From assembly GCF_025195125.1 (NCBI RefSeq), contig NZ_JAMGSL010000001.1, positions 343,072 through 407,071 on the forward strand: a stretch of 64,000 bases of DNA. The letters run 5' to 3'. The stretch comes from Streptomyces sp. Je 1-79 (lineage in GTDB: Bacteria > Actinomycetota > Actinomycetes > Streptomycetales > Streptomycetaceae). Position numbers and translations under genes: made by a program. Below the pieces are notes generated by a model. That model saw only the letters and a list, made by a program, of their open reading frames with translations, was not told the origin of the DNA and made no database searches. Of the stretch, positions 27,076 through 35,247 are shown piece by piece (the first letter of the stretch is position 1; each line of letters begins with the position of its first letter).

Positions 27076-29469
27076 GTGACAACGACGTCGTGGTCCCGCC
27101 GTTCCTTCCTGTCCGCCGCCATCGGCGCCGCCCTGGCGGCAGGCGTTCTGGAGGCGCCGCCCGCCCTCGCCGCGGACGCCTTCGACACGCTCCGCCTGAG
27201 ATGGCGTGAACTCCTGCTCGGTACCGGCTTCGGCGCGAGCGACCCGCTCTACGCCGGCCGGCTCGGCGACCTGGGCGCCAAGGCCGCCTCGTACCGCTCC
27301 TCGACGGCACCGTCCAGCTCCTCGCTCTGGCCGGACCTGCCCTACTCCTCCGTCTCGGGAGACCCGGTCTCCGCCACCTACAACCGGCTCAAGACCATGG
27401 CGCTCGCCCACGCCCAGCCCGGCACCGGACTCACCGGCGACGCCTCGCTCGCCGCGGACGTCGTCGCCGGCCTCCAGCACGTCCACGACGGTGTCTACAA
27501 CGCCTCGTTCACCCTGCCCAGCGGCAACTGGTGGTGGAACGCCCAGATAGGCGCCCCCGGAGCGCTCCTCGACACCTGCGTCCTGATGTACGGCAGCCTG
27601 TCGGCGGCGCAGACGGCGGCCTACTGCGCCGCCGTCGACCACTTCGTCCCCGACAGCCAGCTCGACGTGGGCGCCCCGCACGGTGAGAGCGCCAACCGCG
27701 TCGACTTCTGCAAGGTCGTCGCCCTGCGCGGAGTCGTCGGCAAGAACTCCGCGAAGATCGCCCGCGCCCGAGACGGCCTCTCCCCGGTCTTCCCGTACGT
27801 CACCACGGGCGACGGCTTCTACCGTGACGGATCGTTCATCCAGCACAGCCACACGCCGTACACCGGCTCGTACGGCGCCGTCCTCCTCAGCGGCCTCGCC
27901 TGGCTCTTCGCGCTGCTCGGCGGCTCCTCCTGGGACATCACCGACCCGGACAAGCAGCTGATGCTCGACTCGGTCGAGCGCTCCTTCGCCCCGTTCCTCT
28001 ACAACGGCGTCCTCATGGACGCGGTCGGCGGACGGGCCGTCAGCCGGGGCCTCTCGGCCTCCAGCACCAACGGTTTCGTCGGTGGGGACCACGGCCGCGC
28101 GCAGGGCGTCATGGCCGCCGTCCTGATGCTCGCGATGGGAGCGAGCGCCGCCGAACGCACCCGCTGGCGCGGCATGGTGAAGGGCTGGCTCCAGCGCGAC
28201 TACTACCTGACCCTGGAGACCAACCCCTCCCTCGACGTCGCCTCCCTCTCCCGGCTGAAGGCGGCGCGGGACGACACCGCCCTCACCGCCGTCGCCGAAC
28301 CGGTCGGTCACCGCGTCTTCGGCTCCATGGACCGGGCCACCCACCGCCGCCCGAACTGGGCCGCCGCCCTCTCCATGTCCTCCACCCGCGTCGCCTTCTA
28401 CGCCTTCGGGAACCAGGAGAACAAGCGCGGCTGGCACACCGGGTCCGGCATGCTCTCCTGGTGGAAGGAGACGACGCTCGGGCAGTTCACGGACACCTTC
28501 TGGCCCACCGTCGATCCGTACCGGCTGCCCGGCACCACCGTCTCGAAGAAGACGCTCGCGGACGGAGCCGGCGGGGACTTCGGCGCGCCACGGCCGTCCT
28601 CGACCTGGGCGGGCGGCGCGAGCGACGGAACGTACGCCGCCCTCGGCATGGACATCCGCGGCCTGCAGTCCACCCTGGGCGGGCGCAAGGCGTGGTTCTT
28701 CCTCGACGACGCCGTCGTCTGCCTCGGCGCCGGCATCGGCTGCGCCGACTCCACCGGCGTCGAATCCGTCGTGGAGAACCGGAACCTCGGCGCGACGGGT
28801 ACGCACACCCTCACCGTCGACGGAGTCGCCATGCCGGCCACACAGGGCTGGTCGGCCACCCTCACCGGCGCCCGCTGGGCCGCCCTCGCGGGCGTGGGCG
28901 GGTACGTCTTCCCCGGCGGCGCCACGGTCAAGGCGCTCCGGCAGGCACGCACCGGAGCGTGGAGCGACATCAACGGGCTCTCCGGCTCGACGACGCCCTT
29001 CACCCGCCGCTATCTGACGCTGTGGTTCGACCACGGCACCGACCCGTCGGGCGCCGGCTACTCCTACATCCTGATGCCGGGCGCCGACAGCGCGGCCACG
29101 GCGGCCCGGGCCGCCGACACGGCCTGGATGAGCGTGCTCGCCAACTCCGCCAACCAGCAGGGCGTCCACGTCCCCTCGCTCGGCTTCACGGGCGTCAACT
29201 TCTACGGCAGCGGCACCGTCGGCGCCCTCACCTCCACCGGGGCCGCCTCCGTCGTGGTCAGGGAGAGCGGCACGACCGCCACGGTCTGCGTCGCCAACCC
29301 GACGCAGACGCTCACCAGCCTGGACATCACCTGGAACCGCGAGGTCACCGGCGTCGTCTCCAAGGATCCCTCGGTCGCCGTCCTCGCCACCGGTCCCTCG
29401 CTGAAGCTGCGCGTGGACACCTCGGCGAAGGCGGGGGCGACCCAGCGGATCACCGTCGCCCTCGGCTGA
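27076..29469 (+). CDS. Secreted polysaccharide lyase family 8, copy 2
   Basis: A 797-residue exported lyase starting at GTG 27076 after GGAGG. The twin-arginine signal (SWSRRSFLSAAIGAALAAGV) is cut near ALAAD, about residue 33. PL8 catalytic residues are Asn207 in ESANRVDFCK, His257 in FIQHSHTPY and Tyr266 in GSYGAVL. The body and C-terminal sandwich are collinear with the other two copies in the window. Beta-elimination of a uronate polymer outside the cell is the expected reaction. The promoter carries the GATCG operator cluster shared with the ABC operon. Confidence 0.94.
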   Translation: MTTTSWSRRSFLSAAIGAALAAGVLEAPPALAADAFDTLRLRWRELLLGTGFGASDPLYAGRLGDLGAKAASYRSSTAPSSSSLWPDLPYSSVSGDPVSATYNRLKTMALAHAQPGTGLTGDASLAADVVAGLQHVHDGVYNASFTLPSGNWWWNAQIGAPGALLDTCVLMYGSLSAAQTAAYCAAVDHFVPDSQLDVGAPHGESANRVDFCKVVALRGVVGKNSAKIARARDGLSPVFPYVTTGDGFYRDGSFIQHSHTPYTGSYGAVLLSGLAWLFALLGGSSWDITDPDKQLMLDSVERSFAPFLYNGVLMDAVGGRAVSRGLSASSTNGFVGGDHGRAQGVMAAVLMLAMGASAAERTRWRGMVKGWLQRDYYLTLETNPSLDVASLSRLKAARDDTALTAVAEPVGHRVFGSMDRATHRRPNWAAALSMSSTRVAFYAFGNQENKRGWHTGSGMLSWWKETTLGQFTDTFWPTVDPYRLPGTTVSKKTLADGAGGDFGAPRPSSTWAGGASDGTYAALGMDIRGLQSTLGGRKAWFFLDDAVVCLGAGIGCADSTGVESVVENRNLGATGTHTLTVDGVAMPATQGWSATLTGARWAALAGVGGYVFPGGATVKALRQARTGAWSDINGLSGSTTPFTRRYLTLWFDHGTDPSGAGYSYILMPGADSAATAARAADTAWMSVLANSANQQGVHVPSLGFTGVNFYGSGTVGALTSTGAASVVVRESGTTATVCVANPTQTLTSLDITWNREVTGVVSKDPSVAVLATGPSLKLRVDTSAKAGATQRITVALG

Positions 29470-29487
29470 ACGGGCCCGCCGGGAACA

Positions 29488-29527
29488 CCGAAGGGCCCCT
29501 GCCGCCCACGCGGCAGGGGCCCTTCGG
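29488..29527. terminator. Bidirectional terminator between PL8 copy 2 and the GntR operon
   Basis: An 18-base-pair perfect stem (29488-29505 with 29510-29527) with a four-base CCAC loop lies between convergent genes. Confidence 0.88.
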
Positions 29528-29536
29528 CCGGACGGG

Positions 29537-30295
29537 TCAGGAAGGAAGCGCGAACGCGTAGTCGAGCTGACCCCGGCCGGGGTCGATCCTCAGGTCGGTG
29601 ACCTCCAACGGCCGGTCGAACTGGTCGTGGACGAACTGCCGGACGGCGAGCCACATCCGCTCGCAGCCCGACCTGTCCACCCGCACCCGGTCGCGCCGTA
29701 CGGGATGCAGGCCGGACTCGGCCATCCACAGGTACAGATGGCGGAGGTCCGGCTCGGACGGGGCGGCCCGACCGCGCACCCGCCGCATTCGCCGGCCCAG
29801 CCGGGGCACCTGGGCGAGCGCGGTGGGTGAGAAGTACGAGACCGACTCCTGGACGGTCTCCCCGCACAGCAGGGTGAGCTCATGCCGGTGGACGAGCGTG
29901 GGCCGCTCCGGGGAGAGGCCGAGCAGCGCCTCGACCGGCGGCGGCACCGGTTCGTACGACAGCCGGGCGCGGGAACGGACGGCCAGGCCCTCGAAGGTTC
30001 CGCCGACCGGGAACAGCGGCTGGGGACGCGGACCCGCGACCGGTCGCGTGGGGGCGCCACATCCGGTGTACGTGTAGGTGCCCGACCGGTCGGTGTGCAC
30101 CAGGCCGCGGGCGCGCAGGTGCTCCAGCGCGCGCCGCAGGGTCTGCCGGGTCACCCCCAGCGAGGTGGCGAGCACACGTTCGGCGGGGATCCTGCGGAGC
30201 CCGGAGGCCTCGCCTCCGGCGCGCTGGGCGTCCTTGATGATCTGCTCGGCCAGCCGCATGTACAGCGGTACGGCCCCGGAAGGTGCGCCGGGCAC
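29537..30295 (-). CDS. GntR-family regulator with UTRA-like effector domain
   Basis: A 252-residue protein. Residues about 10-75 are a GntR winged helix (PLYMRLAEQIIKDA, RRIPAERVLATSLGVTRQTL, ARGLVHTDRSGTYTY). The remainder resembles a UTRA ligand domain (EALLGLSPERPTLVHRHEL, ESVSYFSPTAL, HDQFDRPLEVTDLRIDP). It is the last gene of a three-gene operon after the 2-hydroxyacid dehydrogenase and the fucosidase. UTRA domains bind small sugar-related ligands, so it may sense a breakdown product of this pathway. Its operator was not identified. Confidence 0.82.
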   Translation of the reverse strand: MPGAPSGAVPLYMRLAEQIIKDAQRAGGEASGLRRIPAERVLATSLGVTRQTLRRALEHLRARGLVHTDRSGTYTYTGCGAPTRPVAGPRPQPLFPVGGTFEGLAVRSRARLSYEPVPPPVEALLGLSPERPTLVHRHELTLLCGETVQESVSYFSPTALAQVPRLGRRMRRVRGRAAPSEPDLRHLYLWMAESGLHPVRRDRVRVDRSGCERMWLAVRQFVHDQFDRPLEVTDLRIDPGRGQLDYAFALPS

Positions 30296-30322
30296 GGTCT
30301 TCCTTTCTTCGGTGAGGGCGGG

Positions 30323-31594
30323 TCAGCCGGCGCCGTGGCCGCGGTAGAGCTCGATCTCGCCGTCGAGTTCGAGGGCGAGGACGGTGGCGTGCGGATCGCA
30401 GAGAGTCGGGGCGTCGACGCGTACGACACCGGGGACCCGGCGGGAGGGGAAGCCGCCGACGACGCGGTGGCCCAGCTCCTCCCCGGTGCCGAGGACGGAG
30501 ATCTTCCGTACCGCGTTCTGCAGGCCCCGCACTTCGACGAAGCGGCGCGGGGGGTCGAAGCAGACGAGGAAGAGGGTGCGGCGGTCGCGGGAGAGCATCG
30601 ACGGGCCGTAGTGGTGCCCGTAGGGCATGCCGCGCTCCGTCGGGTGGACCGCCTCCTGGTGACGGCGGATCCACCGGCCCAGCCCTTCGAGCCGGTCGGC
30701 GTGCTCGGGCGCGATCGTGCCGTCCTCCCGAGGCCCGGTGTTGAGGAGGAGATTGCCGCCGTGGCCGACGGTCTCGGTGAAGACCCGGATCAGCTCCGTC
30801 ACGGACTTGTGTCCGGTGTCCCGCGGCTGGTGGCCCCAGGCGTCGCCGATCGTGTAGCAGAGCTCCCAGGGCCCCTCGGGCGGGACGATCGGCACCCCGA
30901 GCTCGGGCGTCGCGTAGTCGCCGTGGCCGAGCATCCGCCCGTTGAGCACGGTGCGCGGCCGGCGTTCGAGGATCTCCTCGCGGAGCTCCTTCATCCGCCA
31001 CTGGCGTTCGTCGCGCTCCCAGGCGCCGTCGAACCACAGCAGATCGGGCCGGTACCGCGAGAGGAGCTCCCGGATCTGCCCCCGGTGCACGTGTTCGAGG
31101 AAGTGCTCCCAGCGCTCGGGCTCCTCCTCTCCGGGCGCGGGCATCGCGAAGCGGTTGTCCACCCAGGGCCGGTGCAGGGAGGACGGCCGGACGGTCGGGT
31201 AGTCCGGATGGCTCCAGTCGGAGTGGGAGAAGTACAGGCCGACGCGCAGGTCGTGGCGGCGGAGCGCCTCGGCGAACGGACCGACGAGGTCGCGCGCCGC
31301 CGGCGTACGGGCGGCGACGGACAGCTCCGTCCGCTCGGTGTCCCACAGCGCGACGCCGTCGTGGTGCTTGGTGGTGAGCACCGCGTACTTCGCACCGGCC
31401 CGCGCGAAGAGGCGTGCCCAGTCCTCGGGGCGGTAGCGGGAGGCGGTGAACCCTCCGAGCTGCTTCATGTAGGCCTCGCGGGTGAGGTCCCCGCCGAAGA
31501 AGGACCAGGACTCGGGGACGCCGTCCACGGCGTAGATCCCCCAGTGGACGAAGACGCCGAGTTTCGCCTCGGTGAACCAGGGCTGCATGGTCAC
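30323..31594 (-). CDS. Cytoplasmic alpha-L-fucosidase, GH29 (copy 1)
   Basis: A 423-residue GH29 enzyme with no signal peptide. It begins with the family pattern QPWFTEAKLGVFVHWGIYAV, includes YAVLTTKHHDGVALWDT and LYFSHSDWSHPDY, and has nucleophile Asp189 in PDLLWFDGAWE. The acid/base is not conserved across GH29 and I do not assign it. It should release terminal L-fucose inside the cell by a retaining mechanism. GTG 31594 overlaps the stop of the 2-hydroxyacid dehydrogenase gene, so the two are coupled. Copy 2 at 50245-51516 is collinear through the nucleophile. Confidence 0.9.
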   Translation of the reverse strand: MTMQPWFTEAKLGVFVHWGIYAVDGVPESWSFFGGDLTREAYMKQLGGFTASRYRPEDWARLFARAGAKYAVLTTKHHDGVALWDTERTELSVAARTPAARDLVGPFAEALRRHDLRVGLYFSHSDWSHPDYPTVRPSSLHRPWVDNRFAMPAPGEEEPERWEHFLEHVHRGQIRELLSRYRPDLLWFDGAWERDERQWRMKELREEILERRPRTVLNGRMLGHGDYATPELGVPIVPPEGPWELCYTIGDAWGHQPRDTGHKSVTELIRVFTETVGHGGNLLLNTGPREDGTIAPEHADRLEGLGRWIRRHQEAVHPTERGMPYGHHYGPSMLSRDRRTLFLVCFDPPRRFVEVRGLQNAVRKISVLGTGEELGHRVVGGFPSRRVPGVVRVDAPTLCDPHATVLALELDGEIELYRGHGAG

Positions 31595-32649
31595 GCCGAT
31601 CGCTCCAGGTCCTCGCGGCGTACGGCGTGGGCGAAGGGGCGCCCCGCCGCGTACCGGGCCAGCTCCTCCACGGCCAGATCGGCCATCCTGCGCAGCTCCG
31701 TTCCGAACGAGCCCGCGAAGTGCGGGGTGAGCAGGACGTTCGGCAGGTCGTAGAGGGGAGAGTCGGCCGGCAGGTGCTCGGGGTCGGTGGTGTCGAGCAC
31801 GGCCCTGATGCGGCCCGAGGCCAGTTCTTCGGTGAGGGCCGCCTGGTCGACGAGCGAGCCGCGCGAGGTGTTGACGAAGGTGGTGCCGTCCCGCATCAGG
31901 GCGAGCCGGCGCCGGTCGATCATGTGCCTGGTCTCCGGGCTCTCCGGCGCGTGGAGACTGACGACGTCACAGACCGCGCAGAGTTCGTCGAGGGAGACCG
32001 GGCGCACGCCGAGCCGCCGCGCCTCCTCCTCGCTCAGATACGGGTCGTGCACGACGAGGTCGAGGGAGTACGGGGCGAGCAGTTCGACGACCCTGCGCCC
32101 GATGCGCGAGGCTCCCACGATCCCCACGGTGCGGCGGTAGTTGCCCACGTCGGGGTAGCGGGCGCGCCAGTCCTGTCCACCGCGGACGCGGCGGTACTCG
32201 TCCCGTACCTCCAGGACGCGCTTGTTGGAGAAGAGGATCGCGGCCACCGTGTACTCGGCCACCGGCAGGGCGTTGGCCGCGGCGGCGGAGGAGACCACGA
32301 CGCCGCGGTCCCAGCAGGCTTCGGTGATGTGCCGGCGGACCGATCCGGCGGCGTGGACCACGGCCCTGAGCCTCGGGGCGGAGGCCAGGACCCCTGCGTC
32401 GATCTCGGGGCAGCCCCAGGAGGTGAGGAGCACTTCGGTGTCGCGCAGGGCGCTGAGCACGTCGGCTCGGCCGAAGTCGTCGGTGACCAGCCCGGTGTCC
32501 ACCTCGGCGACCTGGGCGAGCCGGCGCAGGGCGCGTTCGTCCAGCAGCGAGGGAGCCAGGTCGGGGGCCATGGCGAGGAGGAGCCGGGGGCGACGAGGTG
32601 TCGCCGCCCGCTCGTGCGCCGGATGGCTGTGCGGAAGCATGGCGGTCAT
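31591..32649 (-). CDS. D-isomer-specific 2-hydroxyacid dehydrogenase
   Basis: An NAD-dependent 2-hydroxyacid dehydrogenase of about 352 residues. It shows the Rossmann motif TVGIVGASRIGRRVV, the catalytic Arg in FVNTSRGSLVDQ, the Glu in DTTDPEHLP and the His in LLTPHFAGS. The frame opens at 32673, but a promoter (TTGACG-N17-TATGGT) overlaps those first codons. ATG 32649 lies six bases after the -10, which points to a leaderless mRNA starting there. It is first in an operon with GH29 and a GntR regulator. The oxo-acid substrate is not known; a uronate-derived acid is possible. Confidence 0.85.
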   Translation of the reverse strand: MTAMLPHSHPAHERAATPRRPRLLLAMAPDLAPSLLDERALRRLAQVAEVDTGLVTDDFGRADVLSALRDTEVLLTSWGCPEIDAGVLASAPRLRAVVHAAGSVRRHITEACWDRGVVVSSAAAANALPVAEYTVAAILFSNKRVLEVRDEYRRVRGGQDWRARYPDVGNYRRTVGIVGASRIGRRVVELLAPYSLDLVVHDPYLSEEEARRLGVRPVSLDELCAVCDVVSLHAPESPETRHMIDRRRLALMRDGTTFVNTSRGSLVDQAALTEELASGRIRAVLDTTDPEHLPADSPLYDLPNVLLTPHFAGSFGTELRRMADLAVEELARYAAGRPFAHAVRREDLERSA

Positions 32650-32655
32650 GGCGCG

Positions 32656-32705
32656 ACCATATTGATCGCTCATTCGGTCGTCAAGATCGATCGAGCGATC
32701 GCTCG
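32656..32705 (-). promoter_or_regulatory. Promoter of the dehydrogenase-fucosidase operon with GATCG operator
   Basis: On the minus strand TTGACG (32684-32679), a 17-base spacer and TATGGT (32661-32656) form a good promoter. Directly upstream of the -35 lie tandem CGATCG elements, including the perfect 14-base palindrome CGAGCGATCGCTCG at 32692-32705. A further GATCG-type element lies in the spacer. The same design is seen at the 27.0 kb and 34.0 kb promoters. Confidence 0.72.
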
Positions 32706-32781
32706 GAATCGCGCGTGGTGATCGGACGAGTAGGGTGATCCGCCAGGGGTGGAGCGCGACTCAGGACAAACGGGAGACGGT

Positions 32782-33930
32782 GTGCGGTACACGGTGGACG
32801 AACGCCATGAGCGGATCGTGGAGCTCGTACGGGAGTACGGCAGCCTGCGTGTGGCCGACCTGGCCGAGCACCTGGGAATCTCCGCGGTCACGGCGCGCAG
32901 GGACGTGGAGGCGCTGGCGTCCGAAGGGCGTCTGGACCGGGTCCGCGGGGCCGTCCACTGGCCGGGCACCCCCGTGCCGCAGGGCCGCACGCGGCAGCCC
33001 CTCCCCGAGGTCCGCGCCGCCGAACGCGGGCCGGAGCCGCAGGACGTGGTCATCGGCATGGTCGTCCCGCAGTCCAGGCACTACTTCGGAGAGATCGTCC
33101 GAGGGGCCAGGGAGGCCGTCACGGCGGCCGGCGGCAGGCTGGTCCTCGGCTACTCCAACTACCAGCTCGACCAGGACGCGGCGCAGATCCAGCGCATGCT
33201 GGAGGCGGGCGTCCACGGCCTGCTGCTCACGCCCAGCTGGCCGAGCGGGACCGGGGGATCCGAGAGCGAGGACGACATCGCCGTGCCCGCGGTCCTCCTC
33301 GAGCGCCGGGGTGAGGTCGGGACCAGGGCCGCCGGTCTCGACCGTGTCTGCACCGATCACGCGGGCGGCGCCGGCCTCGCGGTGCGGCACCTGGTGAAGC
33401 TGGGGCACGAGAAGATCGCCCTGGTCGCCGGGGACAGTCCGACCATGGTGCAGATGCGGGTCGGCTACGAGGAGGCGCTACGGGCCCTCGGGGTCACAGC
33501 CCCGGCGGTCGAGCCCATCGTGCTGGAGCCCGGCGATCGCGCTCCGGCCAGCATCGACGCCGCCGCGGAGCGGCTGTCCCACCTGGTCGCCAAGGGCAAG
33601 GTCACGGCCGCGATCGTGCTGAGCGATACCGACGCCATCCTGCTGCTCCAGAGCCTGCGTGGACTCGACGAGCGCGTCCGGGTCCCCGAGGACCTCGCCC
33701 TGGTCGCGTACGACGACGATGTGGCGGCCCTCTCCGACCTGCCGCTGACGGCGGTGGCGCCGCCGAAGTTCGAGGTGGGCGAGACCGCCGCCACCCTGCT
33801 GCTCCAGCGTGTGCGTGAGCGCGCGACGGGAGCGGCGCCGGGTGCCCGACGGCACCTCGATCTCCTCCCCGAGCTGCGGGTGCGCGCCTCCTGCGGCGAG
33901 TCCGCCAAGGGAAACTCGGAGGACGTCTAG
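32782..33930 (+). CDS. Regulator with DeoR-type HTH and LacI-like sugar-sensing domain, copy 2
   Basis: A protein of about 382 residues built like the regulator at 15795. The DeoR winged helix is at about 5-65 (DERHERIVELVREYGSLRVA, LGISAVTARRDVEALASEGRL). The LacI-type sensor starts near residue 90 (VVIGMVVPQSRHYFGEIVRGA, GVHGLLLTPSW, AVRHLVKLGHEKIALVAGDSP, DLALVAYDDDVAALSDLPLTAVAPP). GTG 32782 is chosen for its ribosome site and agreement with the paralogue; GTG 32749 is an alternative. It lies between two GATCG-operator promoters and is the best candidate for controlling them. Confidence 0.85.
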   Translation: MRYTVDERHERIVELVREYGSLRVADLAEHLGISAVTARRDVEALASEGRLDRVRGAVHWPGTPVPQGRTRQPLPEVRAAERGPEPQDVVIGMVVPQSRHYFGEIVRGAREAVTAAGGRLVLGYSNYQLDQDAAQIQRMLEAGVHGLLLTPSWPSGTGGSESEDDIAVPAVLLERRGEVGTRAAGLDRVCTDHAGGAGLAVRHLVKLGHEKIALVAGDSPTMVQMRVGYEEALRALGVTAPAVEPIVLEPGDRAPASIDAAAERLSHLVAKGKVTAAIVLSDTDAILLLQSLRGLDERVRVPEDLALVAYDDDVAALSDLPLTAVAPPKFEVGETAATLLLQRVRERATGAAPGARRHLDLLPELRVRASCGESAKGNSEDV

Positions 33931-34260
33931 GCCCTGTCGTCGAAATGGCCTAGAGGAAACCTGGAAGAAAGAGCGATCGATCACTCTGATCGTTAGATCG
34001 AAATATCGATCCCCCTCTTGACTGTGATCGCTCCGATGGCCAAAATTCGATGCGTCGCACCGGGCCACTCGTGAAGCTTCCGGGCGATGTCGTCACAAGC
34101 CGCCCGGGACAGGCGGATACACGCGTCCCACCGGAGCCGAACACGAGTGTGCCCTGGCGCCGCTCGACCGTGTCCGTACCCCTGCCCACACCTCCCGTAG
34201 GGGAGAGGTGTGCGCATCGGCGGACGCGTGGGCCGCCGGAGGCATGAAGAGGGGAGCTGC
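33931..34260. other. 330-base promoter and leader region of the ABC operon
   Basis: It contains the GATCG operator cluster and promoter (33974-34046), then a leader of about 200 bases. The leader carries an imperfect hairpin near 34188-34213, where CACACCTCCC pairs with GGGGAGAGGTGTG with a bulge. No upstream reading frame looks convincing. Confidence 0.6.
33974..34046 (+). promoter_or_regulatory. Promoter and GATCG operator cluster of the ABC importer operon
   Basis: TTGACT (34018-34023) and CAAAAT (34041-34046) are 17 bases apart. Upstream there are CGATCGATC near 33974, GATCG at 33988 and 33996, and CGATC at 34007; GATCG recurs at 34026 in the spacer. Over 28 bases the cluster matches the PL8 copy 2 promoter at 23 positions. 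Confidence 0.75.
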
Positions 34261-35247
34261 ATGTCCGTGACACTCAAGGACCGGGAGGCGCGCCGACAGG
34301 CGCCCGCCGCCGGCCCTCCGAAGGGGACGGCGTCCCGGCCCCGGGGCCGACTGGCCCGGCTGCGCAGGGACGGGGCCCTCCTGCTGCTGATGCTCCCGGG
34401 CGTGCTGTACTTCCTCGTCTTCCACTACGGGGCGATGTTCGGCAACGTCATCGCGTTCAAGGAGTACGTGCCGTTCCTCGGCATCGACGGCAGCCCCTGG
34501 GTGGGCTTCGCGAACTTCCAGACGCTGTTCGGCGACGGGGCCTTCTGGGCCGCGGCCTTCAACACCCTGTCACTGTCGTTCCTGCAGATCGTCTTCTTCT
34601 TCCCGCTGCCGCTCGCCCTGGCCATGCTGCTCCACAGCGTCAGCCGCGGGAACGTGCGCAAGTTCGTCCAGAGCGTCGTCTATCTGCCCCACTTCATCTC
34701 CTGGGTGATCGTGGTCGCGCTCTTCACCCAGGTCATCGGCGGAGACGGGCTCCTCAACGGGCTCTTCGGCGAGGACGACGGCAGCCATCTGATCGACGTC
34801 TTCGGCAACCCCACGGCGTTCCAGCCGCTCATGGTCGTCGAGTTGATCTGGAAGGACTGCGGCTGGGGCACGATCATCTTCCTCGCCGCCCTGCACAACG
34901 TGGACGAGGCGCTCTACGAGGCCGCAGCCATCGACGGGGCCGGGCCCTGGCGCCGGTTCTGGCACGTCACGCTGCCGGCGATCCGCCCGATCGTCATCCT
35001 GCTGCTGATCCTGCGCCTCGGCGAGATCCTGAACGTCGGCTTCGAACAGATCCTGTTGCAGCGCGACGTCTTCGGACCCGAGACGGCGGAGGTCATCGAC
35101 ACCTTCGTCTACTACCACGCGGTCACCGACGGCATGTGGGGCGTCGCCGCCGCGGCGGCCCTCTTCAAGGGCGTCATCGCCGCCGTCCTCGTCTTCGCCG
35201 CGAACAAGATCGCCCATCGCATGGGCGAGCAGGGGGTGTACCGATGA
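34261..35247 (+). CDS. Sugar ABC transporter permease 1 (LplB/CUT1 type)
   Basis: A 328-residue inner-membrane permease with six helices. After a basic N-terminus come LLLLMLPGVLYFLVFHYGAM and the ATPase-contact EAA loop EAAAIDGAGPWRRFWHVTLP. The family takes up oligosaccharides with a partner permease and a lipoprotein. ATG 34261 follows GGGGAG. Its stop overlaps the start of permease 2. Position next to PL8 copy 3 suggests uptake of lyase-derived oligosaccharides. No ATPase gene is in the operon. Confidence 0.92.
   Translation: MSVTLKDREARRQAPAAGPPKGTASRPRGRLARLRRDGALLLLMLPGVLYFLVFHYGAMFGNVIAFKEYVPFLGIDGSPWVGFANFQTLFGDGAFWAAAFNTLSLSFLQIVFFFPLPLALAMLLHSVSRGNVRKFVQSVVYLPHFISWVIVVALFTQVIGGDGLLNGLFGEDDGSHLIDVFGNPTAFQPLMVVELIWKDCGWGTIIFLAALHNVDEALYEAAAIDGAGPWRRFWHVTLPAIRPIVILLLILRLGEILNVGFEQILLQRDVFGPETAEVIDTFVYYHAVTDGMWGVAAAAALFKGVIAAVLVFAANKIAHRMGEQGVYR

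Noticed and set aside
27028..29169. 713-residue minus-strand frame opposite PL8 copy 2
   Set aside because: Antisense shadow; the PL8 triad and signal peptide are on the plus strand.
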